Positions 21,921 through 32,722 of a stretch of 64,000 nt of DNA are shown here, piece by piece. Every line of letters begins with the position of its first letter. Position 1 is the stretch's first letter. Location of the stretch: assembly GCA_030052745.1 (NCBI GenBank), contig JANBVO010000006.1, positions 930,001 through 994,000 on the forward strand, read 5' to 3'. This DNA is from Pleurostoma richardsiae (taxonomy: Eukaryota > Ascomycota > Sordariomycetes > Calosphaeriales > Pleurostomataceae). The notes beneath the pieces were generated by a model. The model saw only the letters and a list, made by a program, of their open reading frames with translations. It ran no database searches and was not told the DNA's origin. Position numbers and translations under genes: made by a program.

Positions 21921-24303
21921 TCAAAGCTCAACCGCCCGGGTATCATCCTTCATCTCCTCGCTGTCGAGCTCCTTCTCCAGCTCGTCGGCAACGAAACCCT
22001 CGTAGTCCTCCAGGTTCTTCTGGACGTGCATCTTGAACTTGCATACGTCGCTCAGGATGCGCTCAACCTCAGTATGCAGCTCCTCCCGGAGGGCGTTGGC
22101 CCGCAGAGTTAGCTGCTCGTACCTGAGAGTGGTCACATTAGCAGCTGTGGGAGGACATTGATTATCGCCCAGGCTTGCACTCACTCGATATTCGTGTTCA
22201 TCTCCCGCTGCTCCATGAGCTGGACAGACTCGCTGAGGCTGGCGCGCATCTTGGCCAGCTCCTTCTCCATCTTCTCGATCTGAGCGTCCGAGGCCAGCCG
22301 CTGGGCTGTGGTCACCTATGATGCTGTTAGCCTTCGCAGCGTTGTAATGAGCCTCAGTCTGGATCTGACCTCTTTCGTCTTCTCATGCTCCTCTTCGGCG
22401 GCCCGGACGCGGTGCTCAAGGGCCTCGACTTCGTTCCGCTTGTCCTCCATTGCCTCCTTAATGTTGTCGAGGAGCTCGTGGTCCTCCATCATTGTGGCCA
22501 TCGCCGCGACTCTCCGCTCCGAGATCTCCTTCCTTAAACTGACGAAGGCATTCTTAATCTGCCCCCGCAGATCGAGGTTGAGAATGTGCGCTGGCTGGTA
22601 CCCGGTGAGTGAATCGGCCAGAAGCCGTTCATTCTCCATGCTGTTCGCATAAGATCCATTCAGCTGAGACGAAGTGAAGTTGGGGCCGTCGTTGACTGTA
22701 ACCTGCAGCTCATAGCTCTTGCCTTTGGCGTTGACCGCAGTGGCTGGGATGAGCCCAATCTGGTACGCCAACGTGTTGTACTTGTCTACGAGGCGCTCGA
22801 GGTCGTCCAGTTTCCGGCTCGCCTCGACCTCCTTCTCGGCAACCTTCTTCTTCACGTCGTCAAGCCGCTGCGAGGCCGTCTCGATGCCCTTCTGCAGGCG
22901 CTCTCGTTCGGACGTCATGCGGTCGATATCCTGCATGCTGATCCCCTGCTCGTCGACGGCTTTCTGTAGGCCTCTCCGCTCGTCTTCCACTTCCTTGAGC
23001 TCCTGCATCAGCTTATCCAGCTCCTCCTGGAGGACCTGTATCCGCTGCTCGTATTTCTCTGATCTCTGCATGGCAAGGGTGTTGTACTCCTCGAACTTGA
23101 CCTTGTCCTCCTCCATGATTTTGAAGTGGTTGTCAAGCACGGCGGGATCGGGCGTCGACTTCTCCAGGTCCTCAATCTCCTTCAGCAGTCGAGCATTCTC
23201 AGCCTCCAATATTTGCAGCTCTTCCCGGTATTTGGAGTTGGACATCTCGAAGGCCTGGGCCATGGCCTCGACATGCGGAGCCAGCGCTCTCTCGGCATCC
23301 TCGTCACTGGCGCCCTCGTCCATCGCGAGCCAGTCCCTGTATGCCTTGCTGAGGAACTCGAAGATGATGTGGTCGCCCGTGACGTCGACGCCAGCCTCGA
23401 GACACGCGTCGTCATACTGGTGGCACGCATATTTGTCAAGCATCTGCGCGAGCTGCATCATCCAGTGCAGCAGCCCCAAGAACGTGCTCCAGTTCTGGCC
23501 TCCGACAGCGGCGATCTGGCTCTTCGTGATGCTCTTCTCGTAGGGGTACCGGAGCTGCTTCAGCAGGGGAGGCACCTCCTGGTCGATGTTCTTCTGGAAG
23601 CGGTAGCTGGGGTCGATGCGATGGTACAGCCACTGGAACATGTAGTTGAAGTCCTTCTGCGTCGGCGACTTGACGATGTTCTGCGAGAGCACGTGCTTCA
23701 TCTCCATCTCGAAGTTATGCGAGACGAGATAGTCAAGCAGCTCCTGTCCGATCCGGGTCTGATACGAGCGGTCCTTGAGAGGCCGCGGGTCGCGAGGCAC
23801 ACCGGCAGGCTGCGGCGCCTGCTGAAAGAAGCTCTGGTGGCCGCCAGTGGGACCATTGGTAGATGCGCGCCCCCGGTAAACGCTGCTCCGCCGGTCACCA
23901 TCTGTCGACGCCCGCCCCGGGATGCCGGCGGGCGTGTATGCCTTCAGGGTGTTTGTGTTGTTCTGGAACGAGGGACGCTTCACAGAGGACATGCCGATCT
24001 CAGCAAGGTTGCCGCCGGAGGAGGAGCGCTGAAAAAGTGGTTGCGCCGGTCGGGACATCGCCATCGACTGCCTGGATCCGGACATCGATCGCGCATGGCT
24101 GGTCGAGAAGGGCGCACCGCTCGAGGTAGAATTCGATCGCTTCATTGCTGATGGCGGCTGTGGTATGCCCGTGTTGTTGAAGTTGATCGCGCCGAGAGTC
24201 TGCGAGCGCAATGTCAGTCAGCGACAATCTCCCATTGGGTTCGATCCTTGTCTCCTACCTCTCTCGGCCTGCGGACGCTGAACAGGCCTGTCTCTTGCGA
24301 CAT
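21921..24303 (-). CDS. NDC80: NDC80 / HEC1 outer kinetochore protein
   Basis: Four minus-strand exons, 24303-24259 (15 codons), 24199-22370, 22315-22185 and 22122-21921, give 735 residues. The first exon encodes the fungal N-terminus [15 protein letters not shown], then a basic Ser-rich tail. The calponin-homology domain follows at about 155-285 ([45 protein letters not shown]). The rest is a long coiled coil rich in Glu, Lys and Leu. The family binds microtubules at kinetochores together with Nuf2. The first exon is only 45 bases and would be missed by an ORF-only reading. Confidence 0.94.
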
Positions 24304-24841
24304 GGCGACCCCTTCGTCGTCGCGAGTTCAGCAGAGAGTTGTTTTTGTATTTGTGTAGTATGTCGTCGGCACAATTTGCAAGCCAGGTGGGATTATAGAA
24401 ATTGGAGGACCGGTGTGCGCAAGGAGTTATGTTAGATATTCCGATCTTGCGGTATACAGCGACTGTCAGCGGGGACCGGCGACTGAAAACAGAAATAGCA
24501 AAGTAAACAATAAGTTTGCGCGCCTGGGATACCACGGGAACGTGAGACGCATCAAAACACTCTGCCTATTTTGGATTAGCGTATTTTCAAAGTGCATAGT
24601 CCGATAGATGCATAAACCTACACTGAGAAGTTACTAAGCATTTAAAGGGGTCCTTTCCCCAGTTCTCCACAAAGCACTGACGCCAGTCCCAGCCTGCCGA
24701 GCTGCCTCGGCCGTCCAGAAAGCACCTTTGAAATCCGATCATCGTCACAAGCCGATCGCCTCGACACCGCGTCGAAGTGCAACTCGCCCACAGAGAACCA
24801 TTCGCGATGACATGAGAGATTCGCATTGAATCTCATCCAAA
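24304..24841. promoter_or_regulatory. Shared divergent promoter of NDC80 and PEX14
   Basis: 538 bases separate the two start codons, which point away from each other. No coding content seen. Regulation is inferred from position. Confidence 0.45.
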
Positions 24842-26073
24842 ATGCCTATTCGCGAGGACATCGTGGCCTCTGCTGTAAGTCTTGACTGCCTGCCTCCTTT
24901 TGACTGGGACTCCTGCTGATGCTCCGTCGCATAGGCCCAATGTAAGCTTGAATCACGACCAGAACTCATCCACAACAACTCACAAGGTTTCCAGTCTTGC
25001 AGGATCCTAGCGTGGCCTCTGCTCCCATCGAGAACCGCATCGCATTTCTACAAGCGAAGAACCTCACTCAGGAAGAAGTGCAAGCGGCCCTAGCCCGCGC
25101 AGGAGGAGAGCCAGGCCATGCGACGGTGTACAGTGCGCCACCTGCCGGCCAAGCACAGACACAATCGCAGCCGTACTATGGGGCCTATCCGCCGTATGGG
25201 TGGCAGCCTCCTCCTCCGGAGATTCCCAGGAGGGACTGGAGGGACTGGTTCATCATGGCGACCGTGGTTGGAGGCGTAGGCTATGGCTTATATTCATTCG
25301 GCAAGGTATGCACCGGACCCTATCCCGGGAGGCGGCAACAATATTAACGGCAGTAGCGATACATCTACCCTCTAGTTGCGCCACCGACGCCGGAGAGGCT
25401 GGAGCAGGACAAGAAGTCGATAGACGAGCAGTTCGAGCGAGCATTCGCCCTAGTCGAACAGCTATCCAAGGACACTGAATCGCTCAAGGCAGCCGAGCAG
25501 GAGCGGACAGAGAGGCTGGACACCGCGCTCGCGGACCTTGAAACAGTCATCAACGACCTCAAGTCCGCCAACAAGCGGCGCGAGGACGAGGCGCAGATGA
25601 TTCGCGACGACGTCAAGACGCTCAAAGACTCGCTCCCCAAGACCCTGGACGCCCAGAAGGAGATGACCGACCGGAGGCTGGTCGAGGTTAACGCCGAGCT
25701 AAAGAGCCTGAAGACGCTCATCTCGCAGAGGATGAACCCGGCATCGTCATCAGGGGGCTTCAACAGTTACCTCCGTCCCTCGAGCGGCAACTCAACGCCC
25801 GTCTCAGGTGCTGCTGGCGGGTCTGGCGCGGCAGGGAGCGAGAACGCCGACGGCGGCAAGGCGAATGAGGAACAGCAGCCGTCATCATCATCATACCAGA
25901 ACTACGTGTCTGGTCTGAACAGGAGCTCTCCGTTCAGCAGCGGCGCCCCGGCTTCGGCGGCTAGTATCCCGGCCTGGCAGAGAGCTATGGCAACAAAAAA
26001 GACGGAGCCGACCACGAACGGGACGGAAGCAGGTGGGAGCGCACAGCAGGAAGCCAGCAGTAGCAGTTCTTGA
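24842..26073 (+). CDS. PEX14: PEX14, peroxisomal import docking protein
   Basis: Four exons, 24842-24874, 24935-24941 (7 bases), 24995-25305 and 25357-26073, give 355 residues. The 7-base exon completes the conserved first helix REDIVASAAQFLQDPSV. Then come ENRIAFLQAKNLTQEEV, a Pro/Tyr/Gln-rich linker, and a hydrophobic segment at about residues 98-116. A RYIYPLVAPPTPE motif and a coiled coil at about 130-230 follow. The tail is Ser/Gly-rich and ends in an Ala/Ser run. The N-terminal domain binds WxxxF/Y motifs of Pex5. Skipping the microexon and using the in-frame acceptor ending at 25002 would delete AQFLQ, so this model is preferred. Confidence 0.93.
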
Positions 26074-26892
26074 GTCTAGGGTACGGATGTGTCGCGTTTC
26101 GTGTTTCAAAGCTTTGGTCGTTGTACAGTAGTCGGAAGAAAAGGAGCCTTGTGGTTTTCTGTCATCGCCATCTTGGGAGTTGTACACTTGGATCTAAAGC
26201 TCGGTATGAGCAAGCAAGTTGTCCACATTTAGGTACTTAACAAGTGCAACATGGCTAGGAATTTCCATTGCGCGTCTATCAAGTAAGCTCAAAAATGGGA
26301 AACCGATCCTCTACTGTTACTTTGAAATGAAACGAACAGATCATGAAGCATCTTTGGTTCCGCCGCCGTTCTCATGAAACTTGGGGGTTCGCCAGCCCAC
26401 CATCCGGCGGGACATTCATGTGGCCATCCCGCGCCGGGCTTGAAGAGGAGCCCGGCTGTGGGCCGCGACTCGCTACCGGTCTCCTTTCTAAAACAGAACA
26501 CGCCGCTAATTCGCCCCTCCATCTTCACTTCTTTCATGAGCCGAGGCACACCACTTGTGAAACTAGGGGGAGGAGTGACCTCATGGCTCCCTCCGGAGCA
26601 ATTCGTCACATCGGTCGCCTCCAGGTGACCGGGCTGCTGGGGCAAGTGGACCCAGCCAGCTATACTCCGTAGTCTTCTAGCAATCTGAAAGGAAACACTG
26701 ATGTTTCTCCTACGTCCCGGTTGCTGTGTCCGTTCTTGTCCTTGTTGGGTTCTTTGAAGCTTTTCCTTAACCTCGAAACGTCGCAGGTCGCTCATAGTTG
26801 CCTACGTCTCGATCTCACTCCTCCTGTTTCTCACTGTGATTTTTGTGCCTTGCGTTCTGTTACCCACCCGGTTATCACGGGAACTAGTCAAG
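26074..26892. other. Intergenic, promoter of the HSL-type esterase
   Basis: No supported gene. A 168-codon minus-strand frame at 26289-26795 has an ATG but no motif, and plus-strand frames overlap it. Confidence 0.4.
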
Positions 26893-28424
26893 ATGGCTTC
26901 TACCGATGGCGAAGTACAGCAGCCGCTCGTCAGTGCGGAAAACATCCGCATGCTGCTGGAGTTCCTGCCCAAGGTGCCCCATCTTGTCCGGGTCGCTCTA
27001 CTGCATGTCTTGGGACTATCGAAGCAGTCGCAGTACAGGGGGCTCCAGACAGAACTGATAATCGCCACCATCCGCGCCTTCTTGAACCCCTCCCGCCCGA
27101 AGAGCGTCACGGAAACCCAGAGGATCATAGGCAAGGACCCGGGCATCAAGGGACGGATATGGGTCAGCAAGTACGCCGCGCCGGCGCCTCCAGAGACTAG
27201 CGTCCGTGATGCTCTGGTCAAGGCGATAGACGCCCTGCGGCACGAGGGCACGCCCGGCCATGAGCTGCAGCTGCCGGAGACCGTGCCCGTCGAGGCGGAG
27301 TGGACGGCGTACCGCGCAGGAGTCGCCACGGACGCTCGGCTGCCGCCCATCTCGGAGAAGGAGAAGTACGACGAGATGATGAAGGAATGCAAGAACCCCA
27401 CGACGATCCTCTACTTCCACGGTGGAGCCTACTGGCTGATGGACCCGGCTACGCACCGGCCGTCGACCAAGAGGCTGGCAAAGCTTACTGGCGGCCGGTG
27501 CTATTCGGTTCGGTACCGCTTGGCACCGCAGAACCCCTTCCCTGCCGCTCTTCTCGATGCCTTGGTGTCCTATCTCACGTTGCTCTACCCGCCGCCTGGA
27601 GCATTCCACGAGGCGGTGAAGCCAGAACATATTGTGATCTCCGGTGACAGGTAAGGCACATGTGTCGCAGCCGCTCTGTGGACCTTGCTAACTGGATACG
27701 CAGTGCCGGAGGCAATCTCAGTCTGGCCCTCCTTCAGCTCTTATTGGAACTCCGGCGCCAGGACATTCGCATACGATGGTTCGGCGAGGAGCGGGACATC
27801 CCCTTACCAGCCGGCGTCGCGACCTCTTCTCCCTGGGTAGATCTGACGCACAGCTCGCCCTCCTGGGAGACCAACGGGGAGTTCGACTACCTCCCCGTCC
27901 CGAAGGCCCTGGACATCGCCAAACTCCCGCCCTGCCCCGCCTGGCCGGCGACTCCCCCCAGGAAGGCGCTCTACGTCGCCGACGCGCTGCTGACGCACCC
28001 GCTCGTCACCCTCTCGACGGCCCGGAGCTGGAAGGGCGCGCCGCCGGTGTACATGTGCACCGGCTGGGAGATGCTGGCGGACGAGGACAAGTACATGGCC
28101 GCCAAGCTGCACCGGGACGGCGTGCCGGTCGTGTTCGAGGAGTACGAGGCCATGCCGCACTGCTTCGCCCTGCTGCTGGAGAAGCTGCCCGGGTCCAGGA
28201 GGTGCCTAGAGGGGTGGACAGGCTTCATCATGCAGGCGGTACAGGACCCGAGCGGCATCAAGTCGAGCTTCCGGACGGTGAAGGCGAAGACGTTGGAGGA
28301 GGTCGAGCTGGACCCGAAGGAGTTGTGTCCGTTTACTGAGGAGGAGGTGAGGGAGAGGGTGTTCCAGCGCGCTAAGGAGGACGTCGCGGCTGAGGACGCC
28401 GTCGATGCCATAGCCAAGCTGTGA
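26893..28424 (+). CDS. HSL-family alpha/beta hydrolase (esterase/lipase)
   Basis: Two exons, 26893-27650 and 27704-28424, give 492 residues. The intron splits the nucleophile motif: GD-S from exon 1 joins AGGN from exon 2 (Ser253). The oxyanion motif is LYFHGGAYW (from His176). The likely acid lies in GWEMLADED (375-381) and the histidine is His405 in EAMPHCF. These are hallmarks of the hormone-sensitive-lipase family. The first 130 residues form an N-terminal cap. The C-terminal 70 residues are charged and helical. No signal peptide is seen from the chosen ATG; the frame extends upstream only from a GTG. The substrate is unknown; relatives hydrolyse acyl or steryl esters and small aromatic esters. 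Confidence 0.88.
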
Positions 28425-28850
28425 GGAGAAACGAGAATAGCTGTAGTAACTTTAGACATGGGAATGGGATCTTTGGCGTATACAGGGCAGGGTTGGCGCA
28501 GGATGAAGGACTGGTTTCACTCTTGAGTATATGTGTATAGTCTGCAGCGATACCCCGTAGTAATTCAGAGTTTCATTCACAGACACATCTCACCCACATC
28601 ATTTACATTCATCAGAGTATCTTACGTAGCTGCGAATGACTTCCTTGTGTATGACACCGCTCTACGATCAAGCAGGGGGTCATAGTCCAAGACATTAACG
28701 GGTGGGGCCGCTCCATCACGGAAGATTTTCCACCTGAAGACGGCATCCGGGACATGAAAACGTGGAAACTACTCCGTTCTTGTCTCGGGGTCGCGGACAA
28801 AACCTAACACCTAACTAAATACGCTCTTTTCCTTCAGCGGGTGATCAGCA
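28425..28850. other. Intergenic with possible 5'-UTR intron end
   Basis: CTAACTAAAT followed by a pyrimidine run and TTCAG, ending at about 28837, looks like a branch site and acceptor just before the next ATG (28851). The next gene may thus have a spliced leader. No coding frame seen. Confidence 0.4.
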
Positions 28851-30497
28851 ATGGAGCGCCACCGCAAGGCCGTCTCGCAGATCGCCGCCGCCGTGCGGTC
28901 CTTCTTCGACCGCCGCGAGCCGTACCGCATCGCCCACGGCTCGACCAACAGCACGCGGCCCGCCCGGAGCTCCGGCACCCGCGTCGTGGACATCTCCGCG
29001 CTGCGCAACGTGCTCTCCGTCGACGCCGCCAGGCGCACCGCGCTCGTCGAGCCCAACGTGCCCATGGACGCCCTGGTGTCCGCCACCCTGCGCCACGGGC
29101 TCGTGCCACCCGTCGTCATGGAGTTCCCGGGCATCACGGCGGGGGGCGGGTTCGCGGGCACGGCCGGCGAGAGCAGCAGCTTCAAGCATGGCTTCTTCGA
29201 CGACACGGTGCGCAGCGTCGAGATGGTCCTGGCCGACGGGGAGGTCGTCGAGGTCGGCAACCCGCGCTTCGCCGAGGGGGCGGCGGCGGCCCAGGGGCAG
29301 CAGCCGCAGCCGCAGCGCGGGGACCTGTTCCGTGGCGCGGCGGGCGCGGTGGGTACCCTGGGCGTGACGACGCTGCTGGAGCTAGAGCTCATGCAGGCGC
29401 GGCGGTGGGTGCGCACGACGTACCGGCGCACGCGCTCGGTGGCCGAGGCGGTGGCGGCGGTGCGCGAGGAGGCCGGCCGCGCCGAGAACGACTACGTGGA
29501 CGGGATCCTGTTCGGCGAGGACCACGGCGTGGTCATCACGGGCCGGCTGACGGACGACAAGCCCGACGGCGTGCGGCCGCAGACCTTCAGCGGCGCGTGG
29601 GACCCGTGGTTCTACATGCACGTGCGGGAGCGGACGCGCGACGCGACGCCCTCGCCCGCTTCCACGTCCTCCCCCTCCCGGGACCAGCACCAGAACCAGC
29701 ACCCGACGGACTACATCCCTCTGGCCGAGTACCTCTTCCGCTACGACCGCGGCGGCTTCTGGGTCGGCGAGGGCGCCTTCCGGTACTTCCGCTTCGTGCC
29801 CTTCTCGCGCGCCGCGCGCTGGTTCCTCGACGACTTCCTGCACACGCGCATGCTGTACCGCGCGCTGCACGGCAGCGGCGAGTCGGCGCGCTTCGTGGTG
29901 CAGGACCTGGCGCTGCCCTTCGCGACCGCGGAGCGCCTCGTCGACTACACGGCCCGGGAGCTGGGCATCTGGCCGCTGTGGCTGTGCCCGCTGCGGCGGA
30001 GGGCGCCGCCGACGTTCCACCCGCACACCACCACGCCGGCGTGGGCCAAGCAGCAGCAGCAGCAGCAGCAGGAAGGCGCGGCAGGAGAGGGAGAGGGAGA
30101 GGGAGAGGAGGACGAGATGATGCTCAACATCGGCGTCTGGGGCTGGGGCCCCGCCGACCGCGCCGAGTTCGTGGCCAAGAACCGCGCGCTCGAGGCCAAG
30201 GTCCGCGAGCTGGGCGGCATGAAGTGGCTGTACGCGCACACGTACTACGGCGAGGACGAGTTCTGGGACGTGTACGGCGGGCGGGGCTGGTACGACGCCC
30301 TGCGGGAGAAGTACCGGGCCGCGACGCTGCCGAGCGTGTACGACAAGGTCAAGGTGGACGTGGCGGACAGGCGGGAGGGCAGGGGGCTCAGGGGCATGTG
30401 GCCGGTGGCGGGGCTGTACGGCATCTGGAAGAGCATCAAGAGCAAAGATTACATGCTGCACCGGAAGGCGGAGTGGAAGTACAAGGGAGAGAAGTGA
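28851..30497 (+). CDS. DHCR24-like FAD-dependent sterol reductase homologue
   Basis: One GC-rich frame of 548 residues. The FAD-binding (PCMH) domain covers about residues 10-190: HGSTNSTRP, VEPNVPMDALV, VVMEFPGITAGGGFAGTAG, SSSFKHGFFD and EMVLADGEVVEV match the delta(24)-sterol reductase (DHCR24/seladin) family. The C-terminal half keeps LYAHTYYGEDEFW and the DALREKYRAATLPSVYDKV region. A poly-Gln run (residues 401-407) followed by a Gly/Glu repeat interrupts the catalytic part. Animal DHCR24 reduces the C24 double bond of sterols using FAD and NADPH. Most fungi make ergosterol without that step, so the fungal substrate is uncertain. No N-terminal membrane anchor is seen, unlike in the human enzyme. 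Confidence 0.85.
   Translation: MERHRKAVSQIAAAVRSFFDRREPYRIAHGSTNSTRPARSSGTRVVDISALRNVLSVDAARRTALVEPNVPMDALVSATLRHGLVPPVVMEFPGITAGGGFAGTAGESSSFKHGFFDDTVRSVEMVLADGEVVEVGNPRFAEGAAAAQGQQPQPQRGDLFRGAAGAVGTLGVTTLLELELMQARRWVRTTYRRTRSVAEAVAAVREEAGRAENDYVDGILFGEDHGVVITGRLTDDKPDGVRPQTFSGAWDPWFYMHVRERTRDATPSPASTSSPSRDQHQNQHPTDYIPLAEYLFRYDRGGFWVGEGAFRYFRFVPFSRAARWFLDDFLHTRMLYRALHGSGESARFVVQDLALPFATAERLVDYTARELGIWPLWLCPLRRRAPPTFHPHTTTPAWAKQQQQQQQEGAAGEGEGEGEEDEMMLNIGVWGWGPADRAEFVAKNRALEAKVRELGGMKWLYAHTYYGEDEFWDVYGGRGWYDALREKYRAATLPSVYDKVKVDVADRREGRGLRGMWPVAGLYGIWKSIKSKDYMLHRKAEWKYKGEK
30051..30071 (+). repeat. (CAG)7 microsatellite in the DHCR24-like gene
   Basis: Seven pure CAG codons encode poly-Gln. 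A GAGGGA-type repeat at about 30083-30111 follows and encodes Gly/Glu. Both lie inside the reading frame, so length changes would alter the protein. Confidence 0.9.
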
Positions 30498-30696
30498 AGG
30501 ACGGCTAAGGGCGAGAGGGACGTCGAGGTCTAGCATGGCCATCTCTGTGTAAGCTTGGGAAGGAGAACATGGAGAAAAAGCGTTTGTGTACCATATGTAA
30601 AGTACTGTATATTACAAAGTACCAGAAGCAACTTTAGACATTCGATTCTTCCTTGTATCTAGATCACAACCCATTATGAAATACAGTCCTGGTGCT

Positions 30697-30849
30697 TCAA
30701 ACAGAAGCAGAAAGTATATCAAGGAGCTGACGGAGCGCAGCTATCAACGAGTCTATTGCTCTATTATGGACGGCAGAGGCCATTTGCACCTCGTCCTCCG
30801 TCAGATTAGGGAGGTCTTCCCGTATATACACGCCGGCTCCGACACGCAT
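30697..30849 (-). CDS. Candidate small ORF, 50 residues, unidentified
   Basis: On the minus strand an ATG (30849-30847) opens a complete 50-codon frame ending in TGA (30699-30697), with a stop seven codons upstream. The product begins MRVGAGVYIREDLPNLTEDE and continues as an amphipathic helix with evenly spaced Ala, Leu and Ile (around LIAALRQLLDILS). That composition is far more protein-like than nearby frames. It lies 233 bases downstream of HMG-CoA synthase on the same strand. It could be an independent small gene, an exon of another gene or a relic. The family is not recognised. Confidence 0.35.
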   Translation of the reverse strand: MRVGAGVYIREDLPNLTEDEVQMASAVHNRAIDSLIAALRQLLDILSASV

Positions 30850-31081
30850 GTGTGCGGGCCAGCTAAATTAGAGGGAAGAGCCTCGAAAATCTATCTATCA
30901 TGCGGCTCTGGCCATGAGAGGAGATGCCGGTAAAGTGCCGTTTTCTCTGACTCCGACGGGACATGCAAAGTCATTATATGTGCCGGAGATCGACCGGAAG
31001 CAGAACAACGCGCAGATCGGAGCGCGACTCCGTCATTATTCACAAGGGCTTAGAAACCCGTCCGTGTGTTGCTAAACTCCT

Positions 31082-32722
31082 TTAAGCCTTGACCGAGTAG
31101 GAGCGCTTGAACATGTCGTCGATGTTCTCCAGGTAGTAGGTGCCGGCCGCGATGGTGGAGACGTCACCCTCGGGCTTGTAGCCCTTCTGCAGATGAGCCT
31201 TGTGCCGAAGATCGCACATCTAATTTGACCGTGTTAGTATTGCCTGCCCTAGAGGATAGTTCGATATGTTTAGAAAAGATGGTAAACCTACAGCATCGTA
31301 CGTCTCAGGCGGCACGGCGCGGCGCGCGGCCAGGCGGGCAGGGATATCGAGCACCTTGTTGATCTTCTCGGTGCTGTCGACGACGCGGAACGAGCAGAAG
31401 CTGGCCGCCAGGCCGGAGCCGTAGCTGAACAGGCCTATCCGCTTGCCCTGGAGAGTGGCGGGGTCGATGTGGGACACCAGGCTGGCCAGGCCGCCCCAGA
31501 CGCTGCCGCAGTACATGTTGCCGCAGTTGGTGGCGACCTGGATGCCGGGGTTGACGCGCTCCTGGAAGCGCTTCTTGGTCAGGGTCATGAAAGCTTTCTC
31601 GACACCCTTGTCGGTCAGAGACTTCTTGTAGTCCATATCCCGCAGGTCGGCGGGCACCTCAGCGAAGGCGGGGCTGTCCGGGTCGGCGAGGTAGTCGTGG
31701 TACAGAAGGCGCGCATAGGACTTGGCGACGAGCTTGCAGGTCGGCGCGTGGAACGCCAGGTACTCGAAGCGGTCCAGGGGCGTCTTGGGAATGACGCCGT
31801 CGGTAAAGCCATTGCCGTTGGCATGGCCGTTGGCGGAGCCGTTCTGCGTCAGCTGGGCCTCACGCTTAGTGTACGCGCGGTAGGCAGCATCCAGAGCCTC
31901 TGTGTAGCAGTTGACGGAGTAGTGGCCGTCGACGTAGGGGTACTCGCTGGTCAGGTCGGGCTTGTAGAAGTCGTAGGCGTGCTGCATGTAGGTGCCACGC
32001 AGACCGGGCTCGATAACAATAGGCGCGTCCGGGCCGATCAGCAGGGCAACAGCGCCGGCGCCACCGGTGGGGCGAGCATTGCCCTTGGCATAGAGGGCGA
32101 TGTCTCCAGCAATGACAATGCCATCACGGCCATCCCAGGCGGAGGACTCGATCCAGTTGACGGTGTTGAAGAAGGCATTGGTGCCGCCGTAGCAGGCGTT
32201 GACGGTGTCGACGCCCTCGATGTTGGTGTTGTCGCCAAACAGCTGCATGAGCACCGACTTGACGGACTTGGACTTGTCCAGGATGGTCTCAGTGCCGACC
32301 TCGAGACGGCCAATGGAGTTGGTGTCAATGTTGTACTTCTTGATGAGATTGGAGAGGACAGTGAGGGAGAGCGAGTAGATGTCTGCGAGGCGCGCACCGC
32401 GCAACAACGTTAGCGACGAGCCCTCGAGCCGCAGCACGTGGGAAGACAAGGGGACTGACCTTCACGGTCGTCGCAGAAGCTCATCTTGGTCTGGCCAAGG
32501 CCAATTGTGTACTTCCCGGTGCTGACGCCATCGAACTTCTCGAGCTCGGATTGCTCGACGTACTGCAGGTTGCCAGCGGTCAGTAAGGGAGCTCCAGTAG
32601 CGATGTCGGTGGCACGAGGACACAGGGGACCATGAGGAGGGGCGATCTAGGGCTGGACTCACCTGGCTGGGGAAATAGATCTCGATGGCCTTGATGCCAA
32701 TGTTCTGAGGTCGGGCGGCCAT
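31082..32722 (-). CDS. ERG13: Hydroxymethylglutaryl-CoA synthase
   Basis: Four minus-strand exons, 32722-32663, 32562-32460, 32382-31292 and 31219-31082, give 463 residues. Catalytic residues are in place: Glu86 in RLEVGTET, Cys118 in [13 protein letters not shown] and His266 in [28 protein letters not shown] and [12 protein letters not shown] are further signatures. The last exon adds [18 protein letters not shown] and ends SYSVKA. A short Asn/Gly-rich insert (about 235-247) is not in yeast. The enzyme condenses acetoacetyl-CoA and acetyl-CoA to HMG-CoA, the first committed step toward mevalonate and ergosterol. It is tail to tail with the DHCR24-like gene. Confidence 0.96.

Noticed and set aside
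23126-24151. 341-codon plus-strand frame opposite NDC80
   Set aside because: Shadow of the NDC80 coding strand with no motif.
26289-26795. 168-codon minus-strand frame with ATG upstream of the HSL-type esterase
   Set aside because: No motif, low-complexity composition and overlapping plus-strand frames. It lies in the esterase promoter.
28841-30508. Two further long frames over the DHCR24-like gene, one on each strand
   Set aside because: Very high Arg/Ala/Gly or Val/Leu/Arg content from GC-rich third positions. Only the frame at 28851 carries FAD-domain motifs.
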